A stretch of DNA of 10,824 bases. Source: an uncultured bacterium. GTDB taxonomy: Bacteria > Verrucomicrobiota > Lentisphaeria > Victivallales > UBA1829. Below, in pieces: positions 1 to 7,479 of this stretch (the first letter of the stretch is position 1; every line of letters begins with the position of its first letter). The notes beneath the pieces are model-generated. The model was given only the letters and a program-made list of their open reading frames with translations, did no database searches and was not told the DNA's origin. A program made the position numbers and the translations under genes. The stretch covers positions 1 to 10,824 of the forward strand of contig URNE01000039.1 in NCBI GenBank assembly GCA_900549045.1, read 5' to 3'.

Positions 1-36
1 ATCTGTTTTATTTATGCGGACTCCATGCAAAAATCC

Positions 37-65
37 TTGACAAACCCGTTTCCGGGAAGTAAATT
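37..65 (+). promoter_or_regulatory. Sigma-70-type promoter of the tad operon
   Basis: A perfect -35 hexamer TTGACA lies at 37-42. After a 17-base spacer comes TAAATT at 60-65, which matches 4 of 6 bases of the TATAAT -10 box. Transcription would start near 71-73, giving a leader of about 40 bases before the GTG start of the first gene. An ATG start at 80 would leave only about 8 leader bases. The -35 match and spacing are seen directly; promoter activity is inferred. It is the only promoter-like site I see for all nine genes, because no later intergenic gap is long enough to hold one. Confidence 0.7.
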
Positions 66-80
66 ACTGCCGTTCCGGAA
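50..80. promoter_or_regulatory. Two TTCC(G)GGAA palindromes in the promoter region, possible operator pair
   Basis: TTCCGGGAA at 50-58 is a 4+1+4 inverted repeat inside the -35/-10 spacer. TTCCGGAA at 73-80 is a perfect 8-base palindrome just after the predicted transcription start. Their centres are about 22 bases apart, roughly two helical turns. That layout would suit a dimeric repressor. The same word also occurs inside genes here (for example near 5290), so chance is a serious alternative. Confidence 0.25.
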
Positions 81-101
81 TGAATTCATGCAACTTGTCA
101 C

Positions 102-106
102 AGGAG
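102..106 (+). promoter_or_regulatory. Shine-Dalgarno site that sets the GTG start of cpaB
   Basis: AGGAG at 102-106 is followed after 6 bases by GTG at 113-115. The spacing is ideal, while the in-frame ATG at 80 has no comparable site in front of it. This decides for GTG 113 and removes 11 residues from the longest reading. Confidence 0.8.
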
Positions 107-112
107 AAAAAA

Positions 113-913
113 GTGAAAAATATCATACCTCTGATCGTCTCGGTCATGCTGGGACTGGCCGCAGTCTATTTCGTCAGCAAACTTCTGTTTGAAAAAGAGA
201 ATACGGAAACGGAAGCCAAAGTCTCCGTCGTCGTCGCCGCGCGGGATCTCGACGCCAACGACGAGCTTTCGCAGGGCGCGCTCACCTACAAGGACATCCC
301 CAAATCGGCGGTTCCGAAAAACGCGCTGCTCTGGGAGAATGTGAGTCTGGCTTACGGTCAGCTGCTCCCCCACGCGGTCTCCGAGGACGAATACATTCTC
401 ATGACGGACATCCGCGCGCAGGCGACGCTCAGTGACTGTGCGCGTCAGGGCGAATGGACCATCCCCGTCACGTTCTCCGACCCCGCGCTCGTCAAAATGC
501 TCATGCCGGATGATGAAATCGCGATTATCTCCACCTACGTCGGCAAAGAGGTCGTCATGGACAAGGACATGAAAGTCAGCGACGGCTCCGGCGTCAAGGT
601 GAACGAGACGCGCGAAACTTCCGTTCTCCTCCCCTGCGTCCGGGTCATCGGAATTGCAAACGAACGCGGTTCGTTCCGCGAAAGCGGAAGCTCCAGCGGC
701 ACGATTTTCGTTTCGCTCCCCCCGCAGCAGGCGATGATTCTGATTGCGGCGCAGCGCGAATCCGAGCTCTATCCGGTTCTCCGCAAACGCAACGACTCCG
801 TCGCGCTCAACCGCAAGGACGGCGGCGTGGTCAATGCCGGAACATTCGCCAGAATCCGCAAGGGACTCGCGTCGGCGGAACTGCCTGAAATCCCCAACAA
901 AGATCACCGCTGA
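113..913 (+). CDS. cpaB: Flp/Tad pilus assembly protein CpaB (RcpC)
   Basis: CpaB/RcpC is a periplasmic, inner-membrane-anchored component of Tad pilus machines, thought to act with the secretin. From GTG 113 the protein has 266 residues, normal for the family. An N-terminal hydrophobic anchor spans about residues 4-21. A SAF-type domain follows (about 37-100) and opens with the family-typical VVVAARDLDANDEL at 39-52. The C-terminal part contains the typical strand IFVSLPPQQAMILIAAQ (198-214). The middle stretch at about 145-170 (KEVVMDKDMKVSDGSG) is charged and probably a loop. It is the first gene of the operon, directly behind the promoter, and its stop lies 8 bases before the secretin gene, as in many rcpCA loci. 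The in-frame ATG at 80 is less likely because it lacks a Shine-Dalgarno and lies almost at the transcription start. Identity rests on motif recognition and gene order; there is little doubt. Confidence 0.9.
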   Translation: MKNIIPLIVSVMLGLAAVYFVSKLLFEKENTETEAKVSVVVAARDLDANDELSQGALTYKDIPKSAVPKNALLWENVSLAYGQLLPHAVSEDEYILMTDIRAQATLSDCARQGEWTIPVTFSDPALVKMLMPDDEIAIISTYVGKEVVMDKDMKVSDGSGVKVNETRETSVLLPCVRVIGIANERGSFRESGSSSGTIFVSLPPQQAMILIAAQRESELYPVLRKRNDSVALNRKDGGVVNAGTFARIRKGLASAELPEIPNKDHR

Positions 914-921
914 GGTTCAAA

Positions 922-2484
922 ATGAAACGCTTTTTCCTGTCTCTGTTTTTTGCGGCGGGAGTTCTGGCCGCCGCGGATGCCGCGCCCTCCCCGGATGGCG
1001 GCATTGTCTCGCTGCCCCCGGAAAGCCTCTCCGTCGCCACCGGAGAAGTGCGCAGAATTGAAATGCCGTTCCCGGTCACTCAGTACAAATCCAGCACGGA
1101 AAATGTCCGGATCGCCAACGCCTCCGGACGCTCCTTCGACATGGAGGGCGTGACAGCCGGGAACGCGGTCGTCACCGTCTCCATGCCGGGAATGAACAAG
1201 GAGTTCCGCGTCACCGTCTCCAGTTCTGTCATGCCGCTTTACCGCGAACTCTGCCGCGAACTCAGCGACCTTCCCGAAATCGGCGTTGAACTTTCGGACA
1301 ACGTTCTCGCTCTGCGCGGGGAGATCACCAAGCCCGGACACTGGGAGTATTTCCGCCGCGTCATGCGCCGTTATGAAAACGACTGCCGCAACTACGTCGT
1401 CTTCCGCGCAGGACCCGTTCTTTTCGCAGAGCTGACAAAAGAACTCGAGTCCGCCGGCTACAAAGTTGTGGACGCCGTCTCTCCGGAACAGCCCGGGCAG
1501 CTCAGGCTCCAGGCGGGAAACGGCGTGCTGACCGTCTCCGGATACCTGCTCTGCGACGAAGACGTCGCCTCCGTCAAACGCATCCTCGCCTCGCAGAACT
1601 GGCTCCGGCCGGAATGGAACGGCAACTCGCTCAGGGTGGAAACCGATCTGAACGTCGCGGACACTCAGCTTGATGTCGGTGTCGTCTTTATCGGCGTCAC
1701 CCGCACCCAGCTGGAATATCTCGGCAACTCCTCCGCGGACGGAACCGTTCTTTCATGGAATCTGATCGCATGGTTCCGGGCGCTCTCCGGAGCATTCCCG
1801 GAAGGCGTCTCCGGAAACAGCGGAACCGGAGTTTATTCAAACTTCAACACAAACCTCAAAGGCACGCTCGTTTTCCTCGGGAGCAACGGAATCGCCGACT
1901 TCCGCGACGCCGGACATCTCACGCTGACCAGCAACGCGACGGAAGCCGCCTCCTATGAAAACGGCGGAACGCTGAGCATCAAAGTCGTCAACAAGGACGT
2001 CGCGGAAATCAAGGAGATCGACTACGGGCTGAAACTCAAAGTCCGAGGAGGACTCGTCCGCGCTGACCTGGTCCGTCTCGAACTTGAACTCGAAAAAAGC
2101 CTCGCTCCCGTCAAACAGAATGACGACTATCTCCAGCGCAAGACAAAAACGAAAAGCGTCATTCTCTGCCCGCTCGATAAAACGGCGGTCATTGCGGGAC
2201 AGAAGGAATCCGCCTATTCCGCCAGCAACAGCGGCTATGCATTTCTGCGTCATGTCCCCGTGATCAACTGGTTCATGGCCGGCCAAGAGGACGTCGGAGA
2301 AGAATTCCAGATTCTCATCCTCGTCTGCCCGCAGATCGCCGCCAGGAAAGCGGACATGACGGAAAAACCCTCCGCCCAGACGGCAAACCTCGAAAAAACC
2401 GTTTCCGAATCCGTCCGCGCGAAAGACAAAAAAGTGCATGACCGCGAAAAACGCAACTGGTTCCTCAAAATGTTTACGTGGTGA
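922..2484 (+). CDS. cpaC: Outer-membrane secretin of the Tad system, CpaC/RcpA
   Basis: This protein forms the outer-membrane ring through which the Tad pilus or its cargo passes. It has 520 residues. A Sec signal peptide (1-20) ends in AAADA before APSP. A pilus-type N-domain covers about 29-100, and a BON-like region about 118-165. A strand block DVGVVFIGVTRTQLEYLG (251-268) corresponds to the subunit-contact motif of secretins. The secretin domain fills about 309-472, with YGLKLKVRGGLVRADLVRLE, then KTAVIAGQKES (420-430) and FLRHVPVINWFMAG (441-454), and ends in FQILILVCPQIA. These are divergent forms of the usual secretin signatures. The tail after 473 is charged and ends in WFLKMFTW. No lipobox is present. 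GAGG at 912-915 lies 6 bases before the ATG and overlaps the cpaB stop. The RcpB/pilotin-like gene often found next to it is absent, so targeting may rely on another protein. Confidence 0.93.
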   Translation: MKRFFLSLFFAAGVLAAADAAPSPDGGIVSLPPESLSVATGEVRRIEMPFPVTQYKSSTENVRIANASGRSFDMEGVTAGNAVVTVSMPGMNKEFRVTVSSSVMPLYRELCRELSDLPEIGVELSDNVLALRGEITKPGHWEYFRRVMRRYENDCRNYVVFRAGPVLFAELTKELESAGYKVVDAVSPEQPGQLRLQAGNGVLTVSGYLLCDEDVASVKRILASQNWLRPEWNGNSLRVETDLNVADTQLDVGVVFIGVTRTQLEYLGNSSADGTVLSWNLIAWFRALSGAFPEGVSGNSGTGVYSNFNTNLKGTLVFLGSNGIADFRDAGHLTLTSNATEAASYENGGTLSIKVVNKDVAEIKEIDYGLKLKVRGGLVRADLVRLELELEKSLAPVKQNDDYLQRKTKTKSVILCPLDKTAVIAGQKESAYSASNSGYAFLRHVPVINWFMAGQEDVGEEFQILILVCPQIAARKADMTEKPSAQTANLEKTVSESVRAKDKKVHDREKRNWFLKMFTW

Positions 2485-2493
2485 GGCTCTTCC

Positions 2494-4194
2494 ATGATGA
2501 TGCTGAAAATCACAACCGGGAAAGAAAAAGGCAGGACGCTTGAGCTGACGGCGGACACACCGCTCACAATCGGGCGTTCCGAGTCTTCCGGGTTCTGCAT
2601 CCCGGACAAAAAAGTCTCCCGCCGCCATGCGGAGATTGTTTCGGACGGCGAAAACGTCTTCATCACCGATCTTTCCAGCCGGACCGGAACCCGCGTAAAC
2701 GGGCGCGCCATTGCGCAGCGCACCCCGCTTTGCATCGGCGACACCATTCAGATCGGAGAGACGGATCTGGTGCTGGAGAAGACAGAGGACGCGCAGGCCG
2801 CCCCCCTCCCCCGCACGACGGCTCCGGCAAAAACGGAACCGCCGGTCAGAACGGAGAAAACGCAGATTCAACGGAATCTTCCGCTCTACTCCGCCCAGGA
2901 ATCGCTCGCCGAACTCTACAGCAGCTCCATGCTGACGCTCGCAAAACGGGTGCAGACGCGTGTGCTCGAACTGCTCAACATCGACGCCGCGGCAAAGGAA
3001 ATTTCAAACAGCGAAATGCGCCCGAAAGTGGCGGACGCCGTCGATCAGATTCTGCGCGAAATCCGTCACGAAATTCCCTCTTCGGTCAAGCTCGACCAGT
3101 TCCGTCAGATTCTGCTGGACGACCTGATCGGGCTCGGCCCCCTCTCTCCGCTTCTGCGCGACGGGAGCATTTCGGAAATCATGATCAACGGTCCCGACAA
3201 TCTCTTCATCGAAAGCAAGGGACTTCTCTACCGTTCGGCGGCAAAATTCAACAGCGAATCTCATCTGCAGGCGATTATTCAGCGCATCGTCGAACCGCTG
3301 GGACGCCACATCGACGCCGCCTCCCCGATGGTCGATGCACGTCTGGAAGACGGCTCCCGCGTAAACGCCGTCATTCCTCCGCTCGCGCTCGACGGCTCGC
3401 TCGTCACAATCCGAAAGTTCGCCTCGAAAAAACTGACCGACGACGATCTGATCAAATTCGGCAGTCTGACAAAACCGATGGCGCTCTTCCTCCGGGAAGC
3501 AGTGCGCGCTCGCCGCAACATTCTCGTTTCCGGCGGCACAGGCTCGGGGAAAACGACTCTGCTGAACATTCTCTCGCAGTTCATTCCCGAAAAGGAACGC
3601 ATCATCACCGTGGAAGACTCGGCGGAACTGAGACTTTCGCACGAAAACCTCTGCCGTCTTGAGGCGCGACCCGCGAACGTCGAAGGACAGGGGCGCATCA
3701 CAATCCGCGACCTCGTCGTCAATACGCTCCGAATGCGCCCCGACCGCATCATCGTCGGCGAGTGCCGCGGCGCCGAAGCGCTCGACATGCTCCAGGCGAT
3801 GAACACCGGACACGACGGCTCCATGACCACCTGTCACGCGAACAATCCGCGCGACGCTCTGTCGCGTCTCGAAAACATGGTGATGATGGCCGGTTTTGAA
3901 CTGCCCTCCGCCGCAATCCGCGAACAGATTGCATCCGCAATCCACCTGATCGTCCAGCAGACCCGTCTGCCCGACGGTTCCCGCAAAATCGTAAAAATCT
4001 CCGAAGTAACCGGACGCGAAGGCAACACCATTCTGCTTCAGGACATCTTCACGTTCGAGCAGGAAGGATTCGACGAGAACTTCCACGTCATCGGCCGCCA
4101 CACCGCAACAGGCAACATTCCGACCTTCGTCGACGAGCTGCGCCAGGCAGGCGATCTCGAACTGGACATGTCGGTCTTCGTGCCGGAAGGATAA
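2494..4194 (+). CDS. cpaF: FHA-domain-fused Tad secretion ATPase CpaF/TadA
   Basis: This is the hexameric secretion ATPase (VirB11/CpaF branch of the type II/IV superfamily) that powers Tad pilus assembly from the cytoplasm. It has 566 residues, longer than a plain CpaF because of an added N-terminal FHA domain. FHA, about 1-95: IGR at 26-28, VSRRHAEI at 41-48, TGTRVNG at 64-70. The key Arg28, Ser42 and His45 are kept, but the Asn of the usual NGT motif is Thr64. A Pro/Thr-rich linker follows (about 98-128), then the CpaF N-domain (about 135-330) with GLGPLSPLL and ISEIMINGPD. The ATPase domain has Walker A GGTGSGKTT (347-355), Asp box ITVEDSAEL (371-379), Walker B region DRIIVGECRG (417-426) and His box TGHDGSMTTCHANNP (438-452). 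All catalytic motifs look intact. The start is a triple ATG, the first 8 bases after GAGG at 2482-2485, which overlaps the secretin stop. The fusion suggests phospho-dependent or scaffold control of the motor. Confidence 0.97.
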   Translation: MMMLKITTGKEKGRTLELTADTPLTIGRSESSGFCIPDKKVSRRHAEIVSDGENVFITDLSSRTGTRVNGRAIAQRTPLCIGDTIQIGETDLVLEKTEDAQAAPLPRTTAPAKTEPPVRTEKTQIQRNLPLYSAQESLAELYSSSMLTLAKRVQTRVLELLNIDAAAKEISNSEMRPKVADAVDQILREIRHEIPSSVKLDQFRQILLDDLIGLGPLSPLLRDGSISEIMINGPDNLFIESKGLLYRSAAKFNSESHLQAIIQRIVEPLGRHIDAASPMVDARLEDGSRVNAVIPPLALDGSLVTIRKFASKKLTDDDLIKFGSLTKPMALFLREAVRARRNILVSGGTGSGKTTLLNILSQFIPEKERIITVEDSAELRLSHENLCRLEARPANVEGQGRITIRDLVVNTLRMRPDRIIVGECRGAEALDMLQAMNTGHDGSMTTCHANNPRDALSRLENMVMMAGFELPSAAIREQIASAIHLIVQQTRLPDGSRKIVKISEVTGREGNTILLQDIFTFEQEGFDENFHVIGRHTATGNIPTFVDELRQAGDLELDMSVFVPEG

Positions 4195-4205
4195 GGAGGC
4201 GGCGC

Positions 4206-5105
4206 ATGAATTCAGTTTCAGTTCTGCAGCGATACGGTCTCTACCTGCTGGTGCTCGCGGCGGTTGCGATGCTGGTATACATCGTCATTTCGCTCGTGCA
4301 GTCCTTCACTCTGGAGCACGCCGACCGCAAGCTCAAGGAACAGGACTCCGACGGAGCAGCGAACAATATCTATTATTTTATCCGGCGCACCACACTTCAG
4401 CAGCTCCAGCTCTCCGTCGGAACCCTGCTTTCGGGATTGCTGATTGCAATCCTCGTCTTCTGCCAGGTCTACGATCTGCGCATCATCATTCCCGCGACGT
4501 CGGTTCTGTTTCTCGCGGGAATGGCGGCGCCGTGGCTTTACTTCAACGGAAAGGCGCGCAAACGGGCGCTCGAATTTGAAAACAGCATTCTCGATCTCGC
4601 GCTCGGGCTGACCAGCGGGCTGCGCGCCGGGCAGGCTCTCCCGCAGGCCCTCGAAGTCTTCTCACGCCGCTGCGAAGGCCCGATGAAAGAGGAACTGATG
4701 ATCGTCATCCGCGAATACCGTCTCGGCCTTGAACTTGCGGAGGCGCTGCAGCGCATGTACAACCGTCTGCCCTGCGAAGATCTTCAGCTGCTGATCGTTT
4801 CAATCCGTCTGACCGCGCAGTCGGGCGGAAGCATGGCGGATGTTCTCGGAAAGATCACGCAGATGATCCGCGGACGCACCGAGTTTCAGCAGAAGCTCCG
4901 CGCCCTGACGGCGCAGGGGCGCTTCGAAGCGCTCGCAATGTCGCTCGCTCCGCTGGTTGCGTTCCTGCTGCTCTTCTTCATCAACAACGATCTGATGCTG
5001 CCGATGGTGCAGACGACTGTCGGATGGTGCGCAATCGGCGTCATGCTGACCCTTGAACTCATCGGCTATTTCGTCATCCGTTCCATTGTAAACATTGAGG
5101 TGTGA
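4206..5105 (+). CDS. tadB: Tad inner-membrane platform protein TadB
   Basis: TadB and TadC form the inner-membrane platform (GspF/PilC-like) on which the ATPase acts. The protein has 299 residues. Probable membrane segments lie at about 11-33, 70-88, 92-113, 241-259 and 271-293. The T2SSF domain sits between the third and fourth segments (about 122-240), with ENSILDLALGLTSGLRAGQ at 125-143 and LTAQSGGSMADVLGKI at 202-217; both are characteristic of TadB. A consensus AAGGAGG at 4193-4199 lies 6 bases before the ATG, the strongest ribosome site in the operon, overlapping the cpaF stop. Length and topology are normal and nothing appears truncated. TadB is told apart from TadC by gene order after the ATPase and by motif similarity. 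Confidence 0.95.
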   Translation: MNSVSVLQRYGLYLLVLAAVAMLVYIVISLVQSFTLEHADRKLKEQDSDGAANNIYYFIRRTTLQQLQLSVGTLLSGLLIAILVFCQVYDLRIIIPATSVLFLAGMAAPWLYFNGKARKRALEFENSILDLALGLTSGLRAGQALPQALEVFSRRCEGPMKEELMIVIREYRLGLELAEALQRMYNRLPCEDLQLLIVSIRLTAQSGGSMADVLGKITQMIRGRTEFQQKLRALTAQGRFEALAMSLAPLVAFLLLFFINNDLMLPMVQTTVGWCAIGVMLTLELIGYFVIRSIVNIEV

Positions 5106-5108
5106 CGC

Positions 5109-6005
5109 ATGAAACAGTTCATTATCCATTCGCTGACATTCATGGCAATCGTGCTTCCGGCGCTCTATTTTCTCGTTCTGGACGACCGGACCGAGAAGAA
5201 GAAATCCGGCGACGCCTCCCTGCCCCCGCTGTTCCGTCTGCTCAACCCCATGGCGGACTTTATGGAAACGCTAGGCTTCGGAACCTTCTTCCGGAAACTT
5301 TTCGCCGGACACAGCATCACGCTTCAGAAGAAGCTTCATTTTGCCGGACTCAATCTCACGCCCGGCACAGTCTACTGCGTTCAGGCGCTCCTGCTCACGC
5401 TGTTTGCGCTGCTTGCAGGAGGAATCGCCATGCTGCTGACGGATGAGGAAAACCGCATCTCCATCCCGATTGCCGGTGCGATCGGCGCACTGGTCGGCTG
5501 GGCTCTGCCCGGAATCACCATCGGCAACCTCGCGCAGCAGCGGCAGCTTGCAATCCTGCGCGCAATTCCCTACTCCATCGACCTGATCGCTTCCGCCATG
5601 CGCGGCGGACTCGATTTCACCGCGGCGGTCCGCTTCTACGTCAAACTCGGCGTTTCAGGTCCGCTGACGGAGGAGTATTCGCAGATGCTCCGCGAAATGG
5701 AGCTCGGGGTGATCCGCACCGTCGCGCTCCAGAACATGGCGGACCGCATTCAGATCAAGGAGTTCACCTCCTTCGCCGCCGCAGTCGCCCTGGGAACCGA
5801 ACTCGGAGCGCCTCTCACGGAAACAATGGAAATTCAGGGCGAAGAGATGCGAAAGGCGCGGTTCGCTCTCGCCGAATGCAAAGCGCAGCGTGCGCCGTCG
5901 CTCATGCTGCTCCCCATGGCGCTCTTCATCCTTCCCGCGGTTTTTATCACAATCCTGACTCCGGTCTTCCTCAAGATGAAGGAAGCCGGTGTTCCCCTGT
6001 TCTGA
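5109..6005 (+). CDS. tadC: Tad inner-membrane platform protein TadC
   Basis: Second platform protein and partner of TadB, 298 residues. Membrane segments lie at about 5-24, 88-110, 117-140 and 263-287. The T2SSF domain lies at about 150-260 and carries IPYSIDLIASAMRGGLDF (153-170), LREMELGVIRTVALQNMADR (194-213) and FAAAVALGTELGAPL (222-236). The end FILPAVFITILTPVFL (273-288) is the usual C-terminal membrane anchor. The ATG is 3 bases after the tadB stop, with GAGG at 5097-5100 inside the tadB end. This tight spacing fits co-translation of two proteins that work as a pair. No irregularity is visible. Confidence 0.94.
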   Translation: MKQFIIHSLTFMAIVLPALYFLVLDDRTEKKKSGDASLPPLFRLLNPMADFMETLGFGTFFRKLFAGHSITLQKKLHFAGLNLTPGTVYCVQALLLTLFALLAGGIAMLLTDEENRISIPIAGAIGALVGWALPGITIGNLAQQRQLAILRAIPYSIDLIASAMRGGLDFTAAVRFYVKLGVSGPLTEEYSQMLREMELGVIRTVALQNMADRIQIKEFTSFAAAVALGTELGAPLTETMEIQGEEMRKARFALAECKAQRAPSLMLLPMALFILPAVFITILTPVFLKMKEAGVPLF

Positions 6006-6010
6006 GGAGG
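6004..6010 (+). promoter_or_regulatory. Shine-Dalgarno site that sets the start of the single-FHA protein
   Basis: GAGGAGG at 6004-6010 lies 5 bases before ATG 6016. The longer in-frame ATG at 5989 lies inside the end of tadC and lacks a comparable site, so 6016 is preferred. The site overlaps the tadC stop codon. Confidence 0.8.
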
Positions 6011-6015
6011 CCGAC

Positions 6016-7479
6016 ATGAACAATATGCCGTCTAAATACAGAATCCGCTTCATCTCCGGCGAACTTTCCGGACGCGTCTTTGCCGTCAACGGCGCCGGAA
6101 CGAAAATCGGACGCGCGAAGACCGCCGACATCCGTCCCGGCGGCGAAGACATCGCGCCGGAACACGTCACCCTCATGCCCCAGCTCGGCGCCAATGTCCT
6201 CCTGCTCGTCCACGGAACCGAATCCGCATGGGTCAACGGAGAAGAATTTCACGGCGGCCAGAGCGTCATGCTCTCCCCCGGAGCGGACGTCCGCATCGGG
6301 AAAGAGCTCTCGTTCGTTCTCGAACCCGACGCCTCCGCCGATCCCGTTGCAGCCGAATCCGAAGAGGCGACCGAGGAACTGACCGAAGAGGCGACCGCCG
6401 GGGGTACTCCCGCAGACGGCGCACACACCCGTTACGCCTCCCCCGCTGAACTCGACGAACTCCGGTCCTTCAGCCGCAGCGAAAAACGGCGGCGCAAATT
6501 TGTGCTCGTCTCGGGAGTCCTCCTTTTCGTCTGCATCATTGCGGGCGCTTACGCCTACACCGTTTTTGAACAGGAAAATCCGCTGACATGGCCCGGCGAA
6601 GTTTCCGGACACTACAACGACGGCGAAATCCGCACCGAAATTGAACCGTTCGGGAAATGCCTCGTCTATTTTCCCAAAACCGCAGCAACCGTCCAACGCG
6701 TCGACGGCAACAACTGCGAGATCATGACCGCCCTCGGCAGAAACATGGACGTTCCGTTTCATATTGTCTTCACCGTCAACCCGCTCCCCGACGGTTTCCA
6801 CACGACACGCAGGAAAAGTTTCGACGACTGGCGCAAGCGCGTTTCCGAACAGAACGGCTTCGCCTTCCTCAGCGATCCGGAACAGGATTTCTACCGGCCG
6901 TCCGAAAACGGGTTCCCCTATTACAGCGTATCCTACATGCGCATCGACAAAAAAATCCGCTGGCAGGGATACGCCAGCTACATGCGCTATCAGGACAAGG
7001 AACTTGTTCTGCTGCGTGAAGTCCCCGTCAACCACTTCTGGCGCGCCGAGCAGGTCCTGCGCAGATTCGGCGCATTCGTCGTCTCCCCGACTATGGTCGA
7101 TCATTTCTGGGAGATCCCGGAAAAACGCATGGAGGTCAACCCGACCCGCCTTCTTCAGCGCTGCGCGCTCGAACTCCGCAAAAACATCGCGGTCGCCGTC
7201 TGGGACGACCTTGATTTCGCGCTGCGCACTCTGCTCTGCCGCGCATACGAAACCAAAGATCAGGTTCTGATCGACGCCGTCGTGCCGCTCTGGCTGGACT
7301 TCCGGACGAAACAGCAGGTCTGGTATTCGCAGAACTGTCTCGCGTATCAGACCGCGCAATCTTCGCAGAATCTGCCGGAGATGACGCGAATCGTCAACGA
7401 CTGCCTCCGCCGCTTCCCCTCGCCGGATGACCACCGGCATGTGAAAATCATGAAAAACATTTGGACGATTGAAGAATGA
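6016..7479 (+). CDS. Degenerate-FHA, single-span membrane protein of the Tad operon (SctD/PrgH-like layout)
   Basis: I recognise no named family over the full length (487 residues). Residues about 6-103 form an FHA fold: IGR (31-33), APEHV (47-51), WVNG (72-75), IGKELSFVLEP (94-104). The phosphate-contacting Ser of the SxxH motif is Ala47 and the NGT motif is missing, so phosphothreonine binding is doubtful. An acidic linker (about 105-135, SEEATEELTEEA) leads to KRRRK (157-161) and one membrane span (about 162-184). The positive-inside rule puts the FHA in the cytoplasm and residues 185-487 in the periplasm. The periplasmic part is rich in aromatic and charged residues and has six cysteines (215, 234, 383, 408, 441, 463). 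A degenerate cytoplasmic FHA, one span and a periplasmic domain is the layout of the type III inner-ring proteins SctD/PrgH/MxiG; this is a similarity of architecture only. It follows tadC by 10 bases and overlaps the next gene, so it is probably a fixed part of the machine. Confidence 0.88.
   Translation: MNNMPSKYRIRFISGELSGRVFAVNGAGTKIGRAKTADIRPGGEDIAPEHVTLMPQLGANVLLLVHGTESAWVNGEEFHGGQSVMLSPGADVRIGKELSFVLEPDASADPVAAESEEATEELTEEATAGGTPADGAHTRYASPAELDELRSFSRSEKRRRKFVLVSGVLLFVCIIAGAYAYTVFEQENPLTWPGEVSGHYNDGEIRTEIEPFGKCLVYFPKTAATVQRVDGNNCEIMTALGRNMDVPFHIVFTVNPLPDGFHTTRRKSFDDWRKRVSEQNGFAFLSDPEQDFYRPSENGFPYYSVSYMRIDKKIRWQGYASYMRYQDKELVLLREVPVNHFWRAEQVLRRFGAFVVSPTMVDHFWEIPEKRMEVNPTRLLQRCALELRKNIAVAVWDDLDFALRTLLCRAYETKDQVLIDAVVPLWLDFRTKQQVWYSQNCLAYQTAQSSQNLPEMTRIVNDCLRRFPSPDDHRHVKIMKNIWTIEE

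Noticed and set aside
25..192. Small plus-strand frame from ATG 25 (or 88) overlapping the start of cpaB
   Set aside because: It contains the promoter boxes, has at best a weak GGAA before ATG 88, and runs into cpaB in another frame without any recognisable motif.
1837..4101. Minus-strand frames of 344 and 365 codons opposite the secretin and ATPase genes
   Set aside because: They lie fully within clearly identified conserved genes and show no domain signatures.
5971..7440. Long open frame on the minus strand (489 codons) opposite the single-FHA gene
   Set aside because: It is a mirror of a gene with strong codon bias. Its translation is rich in Asp, Gly, Val, Phe and Arg without domain motifs, while the plus strand has an FHA domain, a membrane span and a good Shine-Dalgarno.
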